Source: Marinibacterium anthonyi (GTDB taxonomy: Bacteria; Pseudomonadota; Alphaproteobacteria; Rhodobacterales; Rhodobacteraceae). Taken from it: 64,000 nt of DNA. The notes under the pieces are model-generated. The model was not told where the DNA came from, ran no database searches, and saw only the letters and a program-made list of their open reading frames with translations. Every line of letters begins with the position of its first letter. The stretch's first letter is position 1. Shown here one piece after another: positions 43,707 through 53,225 of this stretch. A program made the position numbers and the translations under genes. The stretch is taken from the NCBI GenBank assembly GCA_003217735.2, contig CP031585.1:1227501-1291500 (forward strand), read 5' to 3'.

Positions 43707-44438
43707 ATGGGACTGACGGGTAAGACGGCCTGGATCACCGGGGGCGGCACGGGCATCGGCGCGGCAGGGGCGCGGGCGCTGGCCGGGGCCGGGGCCAGCG
43801 TGGTCGTGTCGGGACGGCGGGCGGAGCCGCTGGAGGCGCTGGCCGCCGAGATCGGGGGCAAGTGCCGGGCGCTGCCGCTGGACGTGGCCGATGCGGGGGC
43901 CATCGAGAAGGCGGCGGCCGAGATCGGGCCGGTCGATATCCTGGTGGCCAGTGCCGGGACCAACGTGCCCAAAAGGTCCATGGACAAGGTCGAGATCGAG
44001 GGCTGGGACCGGGTGGTGCAGGTGAACCTGAACGGGGTCTTCTATGCCGCCCATGCCGTGTTGCCGGGGATGCGCGCGAAGGGCGGCGGGGTGTTGATGC
44101 TGGTGTCGTCCTGGGCGGGAAAGTACGCCGAACGGCTGACCGGGGCGGCCTATAACGCCAGCAAGCACGCCGTCGTGGCGCTGAGCGAGAGCATCAACAC
44201 CGAGGAGGGCGTTAACGGCATCCGGTCGACGGTGATCATGCCGGGCGAGGTGGCGACCGATATCCTGAAATCGCGCCCGGTCCCGCCCAGCGAGGCGCAG
44301 ATGGCGAAGATGCTGCAGGCCGAGGACCTGGGCGCCACCATCCGGTTCGTCGCCGAGATGCCGGCCCGGGTCTGCCTGAACGAGATCCTGATCTCGCCCA
44401 CCTGGAACCGGTTCTACACCGGGTTCGAGGAGTTGTAG
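43707..44438 (+). CDS. Short-chain dehydrogenase/reductase
   Basis: The 243-residue Rossmann enzyme has TGGGTGIG (cofactor binding), NAG-type VASAGTN, and the catalytic Ser (LVSSWAGKYA), Tyr and Lys in YNASK. ARG in SGRRAEP suggests NADP use. AAAGGAGG precedes the ATG at 43707. Its 3' end overlaps that of the convergent thioesterase gene by 25 bases. The substrate is unknown. Confidence 0.9.
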   Translation: MGLTGKTAWITGGGTGIGAAGARALAGAGASVVVSGRRAEPLEALAAEIGGKCRALPLDVADAGAIEKAAAEIGPVDILVASAGTNVPKRSMDKVEIEGWDRVVQVNLNGVFYAAHAVLPGMRAKGGGVLMLVSSWAGKYAERLTGAAYNASKHAVVALSESINTEEGVNGIRSTVIMPGEVATDILKSRPVPPSEAQMAKMLQAEDLGATIRFVAEMPARVCLNEILISPTWNRFYTGFEEL

Positions 44439-44917
44439 CCCCGCGCGACATCCATGATGATGCAGGTGGTGGAGCCGGTGGCGTAGAGCTTGCCGTCCTC
44501 CAGCCCGCGGATCTCGCCATGCGCGACGGCGGTGGAGCGACCGAAGTGATCGACCTCGGCCCAGCATTCGACTTCGGTGCCCGGGCGGATCGCGCGGGTG
44601 ATGTTGATCTTGTATTCCAGCGTCGTGTAGGCCTGCCCGGCCTGCAGCCGGGTCATCACCGCGCAGCCAAGCGCGCTGTCCAGGATGGTGCCGTACCAGC
44701 CGCCATGCACGGTGCCCAGCGGGTTCATCACGTGCCGTTCCGGCGTGCCGCGAAACACCGCGCGGCCTTCGGTGACGGAATGCCCGGTGAAGCCCATCGT
44801 CGCGGCGATGGACGGGGCCGGATAGCGGCCTTCGATCATGCCCTGCATGTAGTCGAGACCGCTCATCGCGGCGATCTCGGCCAGTGGCATCAGGTCCTTG
44901 GTCGGTGTGTCGGTCAT
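44414..44917 (-). CDS. PaaI-type hotdog thioesterase
   Basis: The 167-residue acyl-CoA thioesterase has the hotdog signature NPLGTVHGGWYGTILDSALG, with the catalytic Asp on the central helix. TTLEYKINITRAI follows. GGGAGAGG lies before the ATG. It hydrolyses a small acyl-CoA, possibly phenylacetyl-type. It lies 54 bases downstream of metF on the same strand and may be co-transcribed with it. Confidence 0.88.
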   Translation of the reverse strand: MTDTPTKDLMPLAEIAAMSGLDYMQGMIEGRYPAPSIAATMGFTGHSVTEGRAVFRGTPERHVMNPLGTVHGGWYGTILDSALGCAVMTRLQAGQAYTTLEYKINITRAIRPGTEVECWAEVDHFGRSTAVAHGEIRGLEDGKLYATGSTTCIIMDVARGYNSSNPV

Positions 44918-44971
44918 CTGCCTCTCCCTAGCGTGGGCTCACGCTAGGGGACGGGGCGGGCGCGGCAAGGC

Positions 44972-45838
44972 TTACGCCACGTTCTCCAGGTGGGCCTTGG
45001 GGGTGACCCCCAGCGCGTGGCAGACGTCGCGCGTCAGTTCGGGCCGGTTCAGCGTGTAGAAATGCAGCTTGTCGACGCCGCCTTCGATCAGGTCGGTGCA
45101 GAGTTCGGTGCACACCGTGGTGGCCAGCAGGTCCTGCCGCCCGTCGCGTTCGGCAGTGGCAAAGGCCTCGTCCAGCCACTGGGGCACGGCGGTTCCGCAG
45201 CGCTTGGCGAAGCGGCTGGCGCCTTTCCAGTTCTCGATCGGCAGGATGCCCGGCACGATCGGCGCGTCGATCCCGGCCTTCACGCAGGCGTCGCGGAAGC
45301 GGAAGAACGTCTCGGCCTCGAAGAAGAACTGGGTCAGCGCCTCGGACGCGCCGGCGTCGATCTTGCGCTTCAGCCAGTCGATGTCGGCCTGGGCGCTGGC
45401 GGCTTCGGGGTGCGCTTCGGGATAGGCGCCGACGCGGATGTTGAACGGGCCCGCCGCGGCCAGGGCCGAGATCAGTTCGCAGCTGTCGGCGAAACCGTCG
45501 GGGTGGGCCACGAAACGGTCGGCACCCTTCGGCGGGTCGCCCCGCAGGGCCACGATGTCACGCACGCCGGCATCGGCGAAGTCCTGGGCGATGGCCAGCG
45601 TTTCCTCGCGCGTGGCGTCGACACAGGTCAGGTGGGCGGCGACCTTGAGCCCGGAATGCTTGTGCAGCGTGGCCACCGCGTCGCGGGTCAGGTCGCGGGT
45701 GGTGCCGCCGGCGCCATAGGTCACCGACACGAAACGGGGGCCCAGCGGGGCCAGCACCTGAACCGTATCCCACAGCCGGAACGACGCTTCGAGGTCGCGC
45801 GGGGGGAAGAATTCGAATGAAATCTCGGGCACGGTCAT
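44972..45838 (-). CDS. metF: Methylenetetrahydrofolate reductase
   Basis: The 288-residue FAD enzyme has the family blocks ISFEFFPPRD, FVSVTYGAGGTTRD, AAHLTCVDATREE, IVALRGDPPKG and the FFFEAETFFRF stretch. It makes 5-methyltetrahydrofolate for methionine synthesis. It is divergent from a LysR-family regulator across a 94-base spacer containing a perfect MetR-type site, so MetR control is strongly suggested. Confidence 0.96.
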   Translation of the reverse strand: MTVPEISFEFFPPRDLEASFRLWDTVQVLAPLGPRFVSVTYGAGGTTRDLTRDAVATLHKHSGLKVAAHLTCVDATREETLAIAQDFADAGVRDIVALRGDPPKGADRFVAHPDGFADSCELISALAAAGPFNIRVGAYPEAHPEAASAQADIDWLKRKIDAGASEALTQFFFEAETFFRFRDACVKAGIDAPIVPGILPIENWKGASRFAKRCGTAVPQWLDEAFATAERDGRQDLLATTVCTELCTDLIEGGVDKLHFYTLNRPELTRDVCHALGVTPKAHLENVA

Positions 45839-45887
45839 GAAAAGATCCTCTTGGGGCTGACCCCCTGTCTAGACGAGAAGCCAAAGT

Positions 45888-45900
45888 GAAGCTAATTCAT
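45888..45900. promoter_or_regulatory. MetR binding site
   Basis: TGAAGCTAATTCA fits the enteric MetR consensus TGAA-N5-TTCA, including a T/A at the centre. It lies in the metF-metR divergent spacer, 50 bases before metF and 33 before metR. A second imperfect inverted repeat, TTCCTCAAGAA, follows immediately. Confidence 0.75.
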
Positions 45901-45932
45901 ATTCCTCAAGAACAAGATGAGGATGATCGCAA

Positions 45933-46838
45933 GTGCATCTGGAATTCCGCCATCTTCGCACCATCAAGGCGATCCACGAATGTGGCGGGCTGGCCCGTGC
46001 CGCGGATCAGCTGAACATCACCCAAAGCGCGCTGAGCCACCAGATCAAGGGGCTTGAAGACCAGGTCGGTGTGGAATTGTTCGTGCGCCGGTCCAAGCCG
46101 ATGAAGCTGTCGGCGGCGGGGCTGCGGCTTTTGCGGCTGGCCGACCAGATCCTCCCGCAGGTCGAGGCCGCGCAAGAGGAATTCGCCTCGCTCCGGGCCG
46201 GCAAGACGGGGCGGATGCATATCGCCATCGAATGCCACGCCTGTTTCGAATGGCTGTTCCCGGTGCTCGAGGCGTTCCGCAAGGACTGGATCGATGTCGA
46301 TGTCGACATCCGGCCGGGCCTGGCCTTCGACGCGCTGCCGGCGCTTTTGAAGGAAGAGGTGGACCTGGTCGTGTCGTCGGACCCCGAGGATCTGCCGGGC
46401 GTGGATTTCGTCGAACTGTTCGATTACGCGCCGGTCTTCGTGGCCTCGGCCCGCCATCCGCTGGCGGCGAAGCCCTTTGTCGAGGCCGAGGATTTCCGCG
46501 GCCAGACCCTGATCACCTACCCGGTGGACCGATCGCGCCTGGACGTGTTCAGCCAGCTGCTGATCCCGGCCAAGGTCGAACCGGCGGCGATCCGGCAGGT
46601 GGAACTGACGGCGGTGATCCTGCTGCTGGTGGCGTCCAACCGGGGGGTGGCGGTGCTGCCCGACTGGGTGGTGCGCGAGGTCAAGTATTCCTCGGATTAC
46701 GTGACCCGGCCCCTGACAGAGGCCGGGATCACCCGCAGGCTTTACGCGGCGGTGCGCACCGAGGACCGCGAGAAACCCTTTGTCCAGCGCCTGATCGAGC
46801 TGGCGCAGAGCGAGGCGGTCGAGCTGCAGAAGGCCTGA
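45933..46838 (+). CDS. metR: LysR-family regulator MetR
   Basis: The 301-residue regulator has an N-terminal winged helix (FRHLRTIKAIHECGGLARAADQLNITQSALSHQIKGLE) and a periplasmic-binding-like effector domain, as in MetR, which senses homocysteine. The start is a GTG at 45933, with AGATGAGG about 10 bases upstream; no in-frame ATG fits better. Divergence from metF and the TGAA-N5-TTCA site support the assignment. Confidence 0.88.
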   Translation: MHLEFRHLRTIKAIHECGGLARAADQLNITQSALSHQIKGLEDQVGVELFVRRSKPMKLSAAGLRLLRLADQILPQVEAAQEEFASLRAGKTGRMHIAIECHACFEWLFPVLEAFRKDWIDVDVDIRPGLAFDALPALLKEEVDLVVSSDPEDLPGVDFVELFDYAPVFVASARHPLAAKPFVEAEDFRGQTLITYPVDRSRLDVFSQLLIPAKVEPAAIRQVELTAVILLLVASNRGVAVLPDWVVREVKYSSDYVTRPLTEAGITRRLYAAVRTEDREKPFVQRLIELAQSEAVELQKA

Positions 46839-46925
46839 GCCGGGACCGGAAAATCAGGCTGATTTTCTCGTCCCCCGCCCGTCCCCAGCCCGTCCCCCGG
46901 CCGTGCCCCGCCAGTCGCGCGCCGA

Positions 46926-47948
46926 TCAGCTGATCTTGACGACCTGCTTGCCGGTGTTGCCGCCCTTCAGCATCGCCATGAAGGCCTCGGGTGCGTTTTC
47001 CAGCCCTTCGGCGACGTCTTCCAGGTACTTGATCTCTCCGGCGGCGACCTTGGGCCCGACCTCGGCCAGGAATTGCGGGAAGGTGTTGTAATGGTTGAAG
47101 ATGATGAACCCCTGCACGGTCAGGAAGTTCGTCAGGATCGACCGCCAGGCGCCGGCCAGCGGCATGTCGTCGGGCTGGGCGCCATTGTACCAGGCGATCA
47201 TCCCGCAGACCGGGATCCGCCCGAAGGCGTTCATCAGCGGCAGGATCGCGCCCAGCACCTTGCCGCCCACGTTTTCGAAATAGATGTCGATGCCGTCGGG
47301 GCATTCTGCCGACAAGGCCGCCGACAGCGATGCCGCGTCGCCGTAAGCCCGGTGATCAAGGCAGGCATCGAACCCGAAGGTCTCGACCGCCAGCCTGCAC
47401 TTCTCGGGCCCGCCGGCGATGCCCACGACGCGCAGCCCCTTGGCCTTGGCCAGCTGGCCGACCATCGATCCGACGGGTCCGGTGGCGGCGGCCACCACCA
47501 GCGTCTCGCCCGCCTTGGGCTGGCCGATCGCGTTCAGCCCGTGCCAGGCGGTGATCCCGGGCATGCCCAGAACCCCCAGCGCCGTGCTGATCGGCCCGTG
47601 CGAAGGGTCCAGCTTGCGCAGCTGATCCCCGGGCAGGCAACCGTGATCGGCCCAGCCGAACATGCCCAGCACCGTGTCACCGACCGCGAAACCGTCATGT
47701 TCCGACGCGATCACCTCGCCCACGGCACCGGCGGTCATCGTCTCGCCGATCTCGACCGGTGTGGCATAGGATTTCGACGCGCTCATCCGCCCGCGCATGT
47801 AGGGGTCCAGCGACATGTAGTCGACCTTCACCAGAACCTCGCCCGGACCGGGCTTTGGCAGGGGCACTTCTTCCAGCCGGAAATTGGCGGCTTCGGGGGC
47901 GGCGTCGGGGCGGCTGGCAAGCACGATGCGGCGCATGGTGTCGGACAT
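46926..47948 (-). CDS. NADP-dependent MDR-family oxidoreductase (leukotriene B4 dehydrogenase/YncB-like)
   Basis: The 340-residue zinc-free medium-chain reductase has SLDPYMRGRMSASKSYA at the N-terminus, the Rossmann segment AAATGPVGSMVGQLAKAKG, and DIYFENVGGKVLGAILPLMN. These define the alkenal/one oxidoreductase (curcumin reductase) group, which reduces double bonds of enals and enones. AAGGAG precedes the ATG at 47948. Confidence 0.9.
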   Translation of the reverse strand: MSDTMRRIVLASRPDAAPEAANFRLEEVPLPKPGPGEVLVKVDYMSLDPYMRGRMSASKSYATPVEIGETMTAGAVGEVIASEHDGFAVGDTVLGMFGWADHGCLPGDQLRKLDPSHGPISTALGVLGMPGITAWHGLNAIGQPKAGETLVVAAATGPVGSMVGQLAKAKGLRVVGIAGGPEKCRLAVETFGFDACLDHRAYGDAASLSAALSAECPDGIDIYFENVGGKVLGAILPLMNAFGRIPVCGMIAWYNGAQPDDMPLAGAWRSILTNFLTVQGFIIFNHYNTFPQFLAEVGPKVAAGEIKYLEDVAEGLENAPEAFMAMLKGGNTGKQVVKIS

Positions 47949-48097
47949 GGGGTGTCTCTCCTTGTTGGTTGGGGGGAAGGTGGCGTTCCGTGACGCCGGG
48001 CGCAACCCGTGACGCCGCGAAGCGCAGGGCGATGCCACCCTTGGCAAGTCAGGCCACCCGGCGTATACGCCCCTCCTGACCGGACAGGAGTTCCCCG

Positions 48098-48889
48098 ATG
48101 ATTGGCAGTGCGAACCTCAACATCATGATCAAGGCGGCGCGCAAGGCCGGGCGCTCGCTGGTCAAGGATTTCCGCGAGGTCGAGAACCTGCAGGTCTCCT
48201 CCAAGGCGGCGGGGGATTTCGTCTCCAAGGCCGATATCTCGGCCGAGATGATCCTCAAGGAAGAACTGATGGGCGCGCGGCCCACCTACGGCTGGCTGGG
48301 CGAGGAAACCGGCGCGACCGAGGGCGAGGATCCCACCCGCCGCTGGATCGTCGATCCGCTGGACGGGACCACGAACTTCCTGCACGGGCTGCCGCACTGG
48401 GCGGTGTCCATCGCGCTGGAACACAAGGGTCAGGTCGTCGCGGGTGTCGTCTTCGACGCCGCCAAGGACGAAATGTTCTTTGCCGAAAAGGGCGCCGGCG
48501 CCTGGATGAACGAACAGCGCCTGCGCGTCTCGGGCCGCAGCGCGATGATCGAAACGATCTACGCCACCGGCGTGCCCTTCGCCACCAGCCCCAACCTGCC
48601 GGCAACCCTGCAGGACCTGGCGCGGCTGATGCCGGTCTGCGCCGGCGTGCGCCGCTGGGGCGCCGCGGCGCTGGATCTGGCCTATGTGGCGGCGGGCCGC
48701 TACGACGGCTACTGGGAACGCGGGCTGAACGAATACGACATGGCCGCGGGGCTGATCATCGTGCGCGAAGCCGGCGGCCTGGTCGAGGCGATCCGCCCCG
48801 ACGCCGACATCTTCGACAGCAAAAGCGTGATCTGCGGCAACGGCAACGTCTTCGCCAACTTCGCCAGGATCATCCGCAACCAGGGCTGA
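48098..48889 (+). CDS. suhB: Inositol monophosphatase family protein SuhB
   Basis: The 263-residue metal-dependent phosphatase has the metal-binding blocks LGEETG, DPLDGTTNFLHG and EYDMAAGLIIVREAGG. It hydrolyses myo-inositol phosphate or related sugars; SuhB also assists ribosomal RNA transcription in E. coli. AGGAG lies 7 bases before the ATG. The gene ends 6 bases from the convergent rhomboid gene. Confidence 0.92.
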   Translation: MIGSANLNIMIKAARKAGRSLVKDFREVENLQVSSKAAGDFVSKADISAEMILKEELMGARPTYGWLGEETGATEGEDPTRRWIVDPLDGTTNFLHGLPHWAVSIALEHKGQVVAGVVFDAAKDEMFFAEKGAGAWMNEQRLRVSGRSAMIETIYATGVPFATSPNLPATLQDLARLMPVCAGVRRWGAAALDLAYVAAGRYDGYWERGLNEYDMAAGLIIVREAGGLVEAIRPDADIFDSKSVICGNGNVFANFARIIRNQG

Positions 48890-48895
48890 GCCCCT

Positions 48896-49642
48896 TCAGC
48901 GACGGCGCGGAACCTTCGGGATCCGCGTCTTTGACATGCCATAGGTCGCCTGCGGATGCGGCGGCAGACCGCGGGTGCGGCTCCAGAACGCCGCGCCACC
49001 GCGCCTGACCCACAGCGGCAGGCACAGCAGGAACCCAATCACGAAGCCGCCGGCATGGGCCCAGTAGGCCACGCCGCCGGCCTCCGGGTCCGCCCCGATC
49101 CCGCCAAGGAACTGGAACCCGAACCAAAGGCCCAGCATCATCCACGCGGGCACGGCGAAGATCCGGAAGAAGATGATCAGGATCACCAGGATATCCACCC
49201 GCGCCCTGGGAAACAGCAACATGTATCCCCCCATCACCGCGGCAATCGCACCTGATGCGCCCACCGTCGGCACCGCCGATCCCGGCGCCGCCATCACGTG
49301 CACCAGGCCGGCGCCGACGCCCGCGGCCAGGTAGAACCCCAGGAAGCGCAGGTGGCCCATCTCGTCTTCCAGGTTGTCGCCGAAGATCCACAGGAACAGC
49401 ATGTTGCCGCCCAGGTGCATCAGCCCGCCATGCAGGAACATCGATGTCACCAGCGTCACCAGGCGCTGCCCCTGCGACACCTCGTCGGGCACCAGTGCCC
49501 AGAACATGTAGAACCGCTCCAGCGCCGGCCCGCCGGGGATCAACCAGGTGGTCATGAAGAACACCAGCACGTTCGCCGCGATCAGCCCGTAGGTGACATA
49601 GGGCGTGCGGCCAGAGGGATTGTGATCACGGATCGGAAACAT
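48896..49642 (-). CDS. Rhomboid-family intramembrane serine protease
   Basis: The 248-residue protein has six helices and the rhomboid core: FLHGGLMHLGGNMLFLWIFG, the catalytic Ser in VGASGAIAAVMGGY and the catalytic His in WAHAGGFVIGF. It cleaves substrates within the inner membrane. It is 67 bases from repeat copy 8 and 125 bases from the end of putA on the same strand. Confidence 0.93.
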   Translation of the reverse strand: MFPIRDHNPSGRTPYVTYGLIAANVLVFFMTTWLIPGGPALERFYMFWALVPDEVSQGQRLVTLVTSMFLHGGLMHLGGNMLFLWIFGDNLEDEMGHLRFLGFYLAAGVGAGLVHVMAAPGSAVPTVGASGAIAAVMGGYMLLFPRARVDILVILIIFFRIFAVPAWMMLGLWFGFQFLGGIGADPEAGGVAYWAHAGGFVIGFLLCLPLWVRRGGAAFWSRTRGLPPHPQATYGMSKTRIPKVPRRR

Positions 49643-49708
49643 CAGCCGAAGCTGTGATCAAACCCCCACCGGGTCAAGGGGACATGCCCCGCCACGGTCG
49701 CCCCTCCT

Positions 49709-49734
49709 GCTTCTTTCTCTTTGCAAATACCCGG
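49709..49734 (-). repeat. Dispersed intergenic repeat, copy 8
   Basis: On the minus strand it reads CCGGGTATTTGC then AAAGAGAAAGAAGC. It starts 33 bases after the putA stop, in putA's sense orientation. Confidence 0.92.
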
Positions 49735-49766
49735 CCGCCCCTGCGCCACCCGGCGCTGACCAGGGG

Positions 49767-52700
49767 TCAGCTCATCCCGCCCAGCAAGGCCGCATTGCCG
49801 CCCGCCGCCGTGGTGTCGACGCAGACATGGCGTTCGGCCAGCACATGGCTCGGCTCCGGCGCGCCGGTCAGAAGCGGCAGGATCGGCCCTTCCCGCGCCG
49901 ACAGCGCCATCGCCAGGATCCGCGCGTCGTCGGGGTCGCCCCAGAACAGCGCCCCGCCGATGCCGATCCGCGCGCTCAGCGCGTCCGGGGACAGCCCGTC
50001 GGCCAGCTCGGCCACACCGCCCGCCGCCTCCACCGCGGCCTTCTGCGCCGCGGCGGCCTCGGCCCCGGGGCCCAGGCACAGGAACGGCGCGCGGGGGTGG
50101 CGGGACAGCCGGTTCGATTCGCCGGTGGGACCGGGCAGGACCTCGTCCGGGGCAGGGGGCGGCGCAACCGGGGCGCCGGACGGCAGGGGCGCCTTGAAAC
50201 GGCTCAGGTAGAACGGCCCGCCCGCCTTGGGCCCGGTGCCCGACAGGCCTTCGCCGCCGAACGGCTGGCTGCCCACGATGGCGCCGATCTGGTTGCGGTT
50301 GACATAGATGTTGCCCGCCGCGACCGCTTCGGTCACCTGCTGCACCCGGTCGTCGATCCGCGTCTGCAGCCCGAAGGTCAACCCGTAGCCCGTGGCGTTG
50401 ATCGTCGCGATCACGTCGTCGATCTGGCTGGCGCGGAACCGGGCGACATGCAGGATCGGGCCAAAGATCTCGCGCTCCAGATCGTCGATGCCCGACACGG
50501 AAATGATCGTCGGTCCCACGAAATGGCCCTCGTTCGGGACCGGGATGCGGTGCACCAGCCGCCCGTTCTTTTCCGCATGGGCGACGTGGTCCAGGATGGC
50601 GGTCCGGGCCTCGGCATCGATCACCGGGCCCAGGTCGGCGGACAGGGCCCAGGGGTCGCCCGGCCGCAGCGCATCCATCGCCCCCTTCAGCATGGTCAGC
50701 AGGTCGTCGGCGATATCGTCCTGCACATACAGGCAGCGCAGGGCCGAACACCGCTGGCCCGCGGATTGAAAGGCCGATTCCACCACCGCCCGCACCGCCT
50801 GTTCGGGCAGCGCGGTGCTGTCGACGATCATCGCGTTCAGCCCGCCGGTCTCGGCGATCAGCGGCGCGCCGGGGGCCATGTTCTGCGCCATGGACGCCCG
50901 GATCTTCAACGCCGTCTCGGTCGATCCGGTAAAGGCCACGCCGTCGATCCGCGACGACGCGCTCAGCGCCGCACCGACCGCCCCGTCACCGGGCAGCACT
51001 TGCAGCGCCGTCACCGGCACCCCGGCGTCCTGCATCAGCTTCACGGCGATGCAGGCGATCAGCGGCGTCTGTTCGGCGGGTTTGGCGATCACCGCGTTGC
51101 CGGCGGCCAGCGCCGCCGCGATCTGGCCGGTGAAGATCGCCAGCGGGAAGTTCCAGGGCGAGATGCACAGGAACCGCCCCGCCGCAGGCCGGTCGTCATC
51201 GGCCCGCGCCGCGTAATAGCGCAGGAAATCCACCGCCTCGCGCAGCTCGGCCACCGCATCGGGCAGGGTCTTGCCGGCCTCGCGGGCCAGCACCGCGAAC
51301 AGCTCGCCGTAATTCTCCTCGTACAGGTCGGCGGCCCGGTTCAGGATCGCCGCCCGGTCAGTGGCCGGAATCTCCCAGGGCGTGGCCGCCCCCAATGCCG
51401 TCGCCACATCCGCCGCACTGGCCGCAGCCACCCGCCCGACAGGCGCGCCGGTGGCGGGTGAAACGACCTCGACCGCCGCTTCGGGCGCGACATCGCCCGC
51501 GATCAGCGGGGTGGCATCCCATAGGATCGTCTCAAAAGGCGCCCGCGCGGCTTCGATCGCGTCCAGCGTCGGGCGATGGGCCAGGTCGAAGCCGACCGAA
51601 TTCGGGCGTTCGGGCAGGAACAGCCCGGTCCCCGCCGGCAGCTCCGGCGTGGCCTCGTCCAGCGCATCGAACGGGTCCGATGCCACCGCCTCGGGCGGGA
51701 TCGCCTCGTCCACCAGCTGGTTGACGAAGGACGAATTCGCCCCGTTCTCCAGCAGCCGCCGCACCAGGTAGGCCAGCAGGTCGCGATGCGCCCCCACCGG
51801 CGCATAGATCCGGCAGCGCCCCTGTGTCCGTTGCAGCACCTCGGTGTGCAGCGCCTCGCCCATGCCGTGCAGGCGCTGGAATTCGAAGACACGGGCATCG
51901 GGCAGGTCATCTGCCATGTGCAGGATCGCGGCGACCGTATGGGCGTTGTGGGTGGCGAATTGCGGATAGATCCGGTCGGTCATCCCGAACAGCTTGCGGG
52001 CATTGGCGATGTAGGACACGTCCGTATAGGGCTTGCGGGTGAAGACCGGGAAACTCTCCATCCCCAGCACCTGCGCGCGCTTGACCTCGCTGTCCCAGTA
52101 GGCGCCCTTGACCAGCCGCACCATGATCCTGCGATCATGCCGCCGCGCCATGTCGTACAGCGCGTCGATCGTCGCGCCGCAGCGCCGCCCATAGGCCTGC
52201 ACCACCACGCCGAACCCGTCCCAGCCGGCCAGCGCCCGGTCGGCCAGCACCGCCTCGATCACCTCCAGCGACAGCGACAGGCGGTCGGCTTCCTCGGCAT
52301 CGACGTTCAGCCCCATCTTCGCCGCCTTCGCCAGCAGCGCCAGCGCCTTCAGGCGCGGCACCAGCTCCTCCATCACCCGGTCTTCCTGCGCCACCTCGTA
52401 GCGCGGGTGCAGGGCCGACAGCTTGACGGATATCCCCGGGTTGTCGCGGATATCCATTGACCGGCACGCGTCCGAGATCGACCCGATGGCGCGCGAATAG
52501 CTCAGGTGATAGCGCGCGGCGTCGGCTTCGGTGCGGGCCGCTTCGCCCAGCATGTCGTAGCTGTAGGTGAACCCCTTGGCCTCCATCCCCGCCGCGCGTT
52601 TCATGGCCGACGTGATGGTTTCGCCCAGGACGAACTGGCGCCCCATTTCCTTCATGGCGCGGCTGACGGCGGTGCGGATCACCGGTTCGCCCAGCCGCTT

Positions 52701-53117
52701 GATCGCGGCGCGCAGGTGGCTGGCGGGGCCCGGTGGCGTGTCGTCCAGCACCTTGCCCGTCAGCATCAGCGCCCAGGTCGAGGCATTGACCAGCGGCGAT
52801 GCCGATTTGCCCAGGTGGCGGCCCCAGTCGGACGGGGCGATCTTGTCCTCGATCAGCGCGTCGATCGTGTCCTCGTCGGGCACCCGCAGCAGCGCTTCGG
52901 CCAGGCACATCAATGCGACGCCCTCGTCGGTGGACAACCCGTATTCCGCCAGGAAGACCTCCATCAGTCCGGGCGCGGCCGAATTGCGGATGGCGCGGAC
53001 CAGCTCGGCGCCCCGCGCGCAGATCGCCGCGCGATCCGCGACCGTCAGGGCGGCCTGGGCGGCCAGGGTTTCGATCAGGCGGGTCTCATCCGCGTAGGTG
53101 CCGGTGTCGAGTGTCAT
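49767..53117 (-). CDS. putA: Bifunctional proline dehydrogenase/delta-1-pyrroline-5-carboxylate dehydrogenase
   Basis: The 1116-residue enzyme has a proline dehydrogenase barrel (about residues 70-460; blocks GISVKLSALHPRYEVAQ, RLVKGAYWDSE, LLAYLVRRLLENGANSSFV). The aldehyde dehydrogenase part (about 500-970) has AFTGSTETALKI, the Glu in ETGG and the Cys in SAGQRCSALR. A reduced C-terminal domain follows. It lacks the N-terminal ribbon-helix-helix DNA-binding domain of E. coli PutA, so regulation falls to the divergent Lrp-type gene. The ATG at 53117 (MTLDTGTYADE) is used; the longer frame shadows the regulator. Confidence 0.96.
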   Translation of the reverse strand: MTLDTGTYADETRLIETLAAQAALTVADRAAICARGAELVRAIRNSAAPGLMEVFLAEYGLSTDEGVALMCLAEALLRVPDEDTIDALIEDKIAPSDWGRHLGKSASPLVNASTWALMLTGKVLDDTPPGPASHLRAAIKRLGEPVIRTAVSRAMKEMGRQFVLGETITSAMKRAAGMEAKGFTYSYDMLGEAARTEADAARYHLSYSRAIGSISDACRSMDIRDNPGISVKLSALHPRYEVAQEDRVMEELVPRLKALALLAKAAKMGLNVDAEEADRLSLSLEVIEAVLADRALAGWDGFGVVVQAYGRRCGATIDALYDMARRHDRRIMVRLVKGAYWDSEVKRAQVLGMESFPVFTRKPYTDVSYIANARKLFGMTDRIYPQFATHNAHTVAAILHMADDLPDARVFEFQRLHGMGEALHTEVLQRTQGRCRIYAPVGAHRDLLAYLVRRLLENGANSSFVNQLVDEAIPPEAVASDPFDALDEATPELPAGTGLFLPERPNSVGFDLAHRPTLDAIEAARAPFETILWDATPLIAGDVAPEAAVEVVSPATGAPVGRVAAASAADVATALGAATPWEIPATDRAAILNRAADLYEENYGELFAVLAREAGKTLPDAVAELREAVDFLRYYAARADDDRPAAGRFLCISPWNFPLAIFTGQIAAALAAGNAVIAKPAEQTPLIACIAVKLMQDAGVPVTALQVLPGDGAVGAALSASSRIDGVAFTGSTETALKIRASMAQNMAPGAPLIAETGGLNAMIVDSTALPEQAVRAVVESAFQSAGQRCSALRCLYVQDDIADDLLTMLKGAMDALRPGDPWALSADLGPVIDAEARTAILDHVAHAEKNGRLVHRIPVPNEGHFVGPTIISVSGIDDLEREIFGPILHVARFRASQIDDVIATINATGYGLTFGLQTRIDDRVQQVTEAVAAGNIYVNRNQIGAIVGSQPFGGEGLSGTGPKAGGPFYLSRFKAPLPSGAPVAPPPAPDEVLPGPTGESNRLSRHPRAPFLCLGPGAEAAAAQKAAVEAAGGVAELADGLSPDALSARIGIGGALFWGDPDDARILAMALSAREGPILPLLTGAPEPSHVLAERHVCVDTTAAGGNAALLGGMS

Positions 53118-53225
53118 GGGCGGGCAGCTTTTCGGTTGGCAGGGCTGGGTGTTTCGCCCACTATATCCGGTATTCATCGGGCGGTTGTCCCGAAGACAGT
53201 CAATCAGCAGGCAAACAGACCGAAT

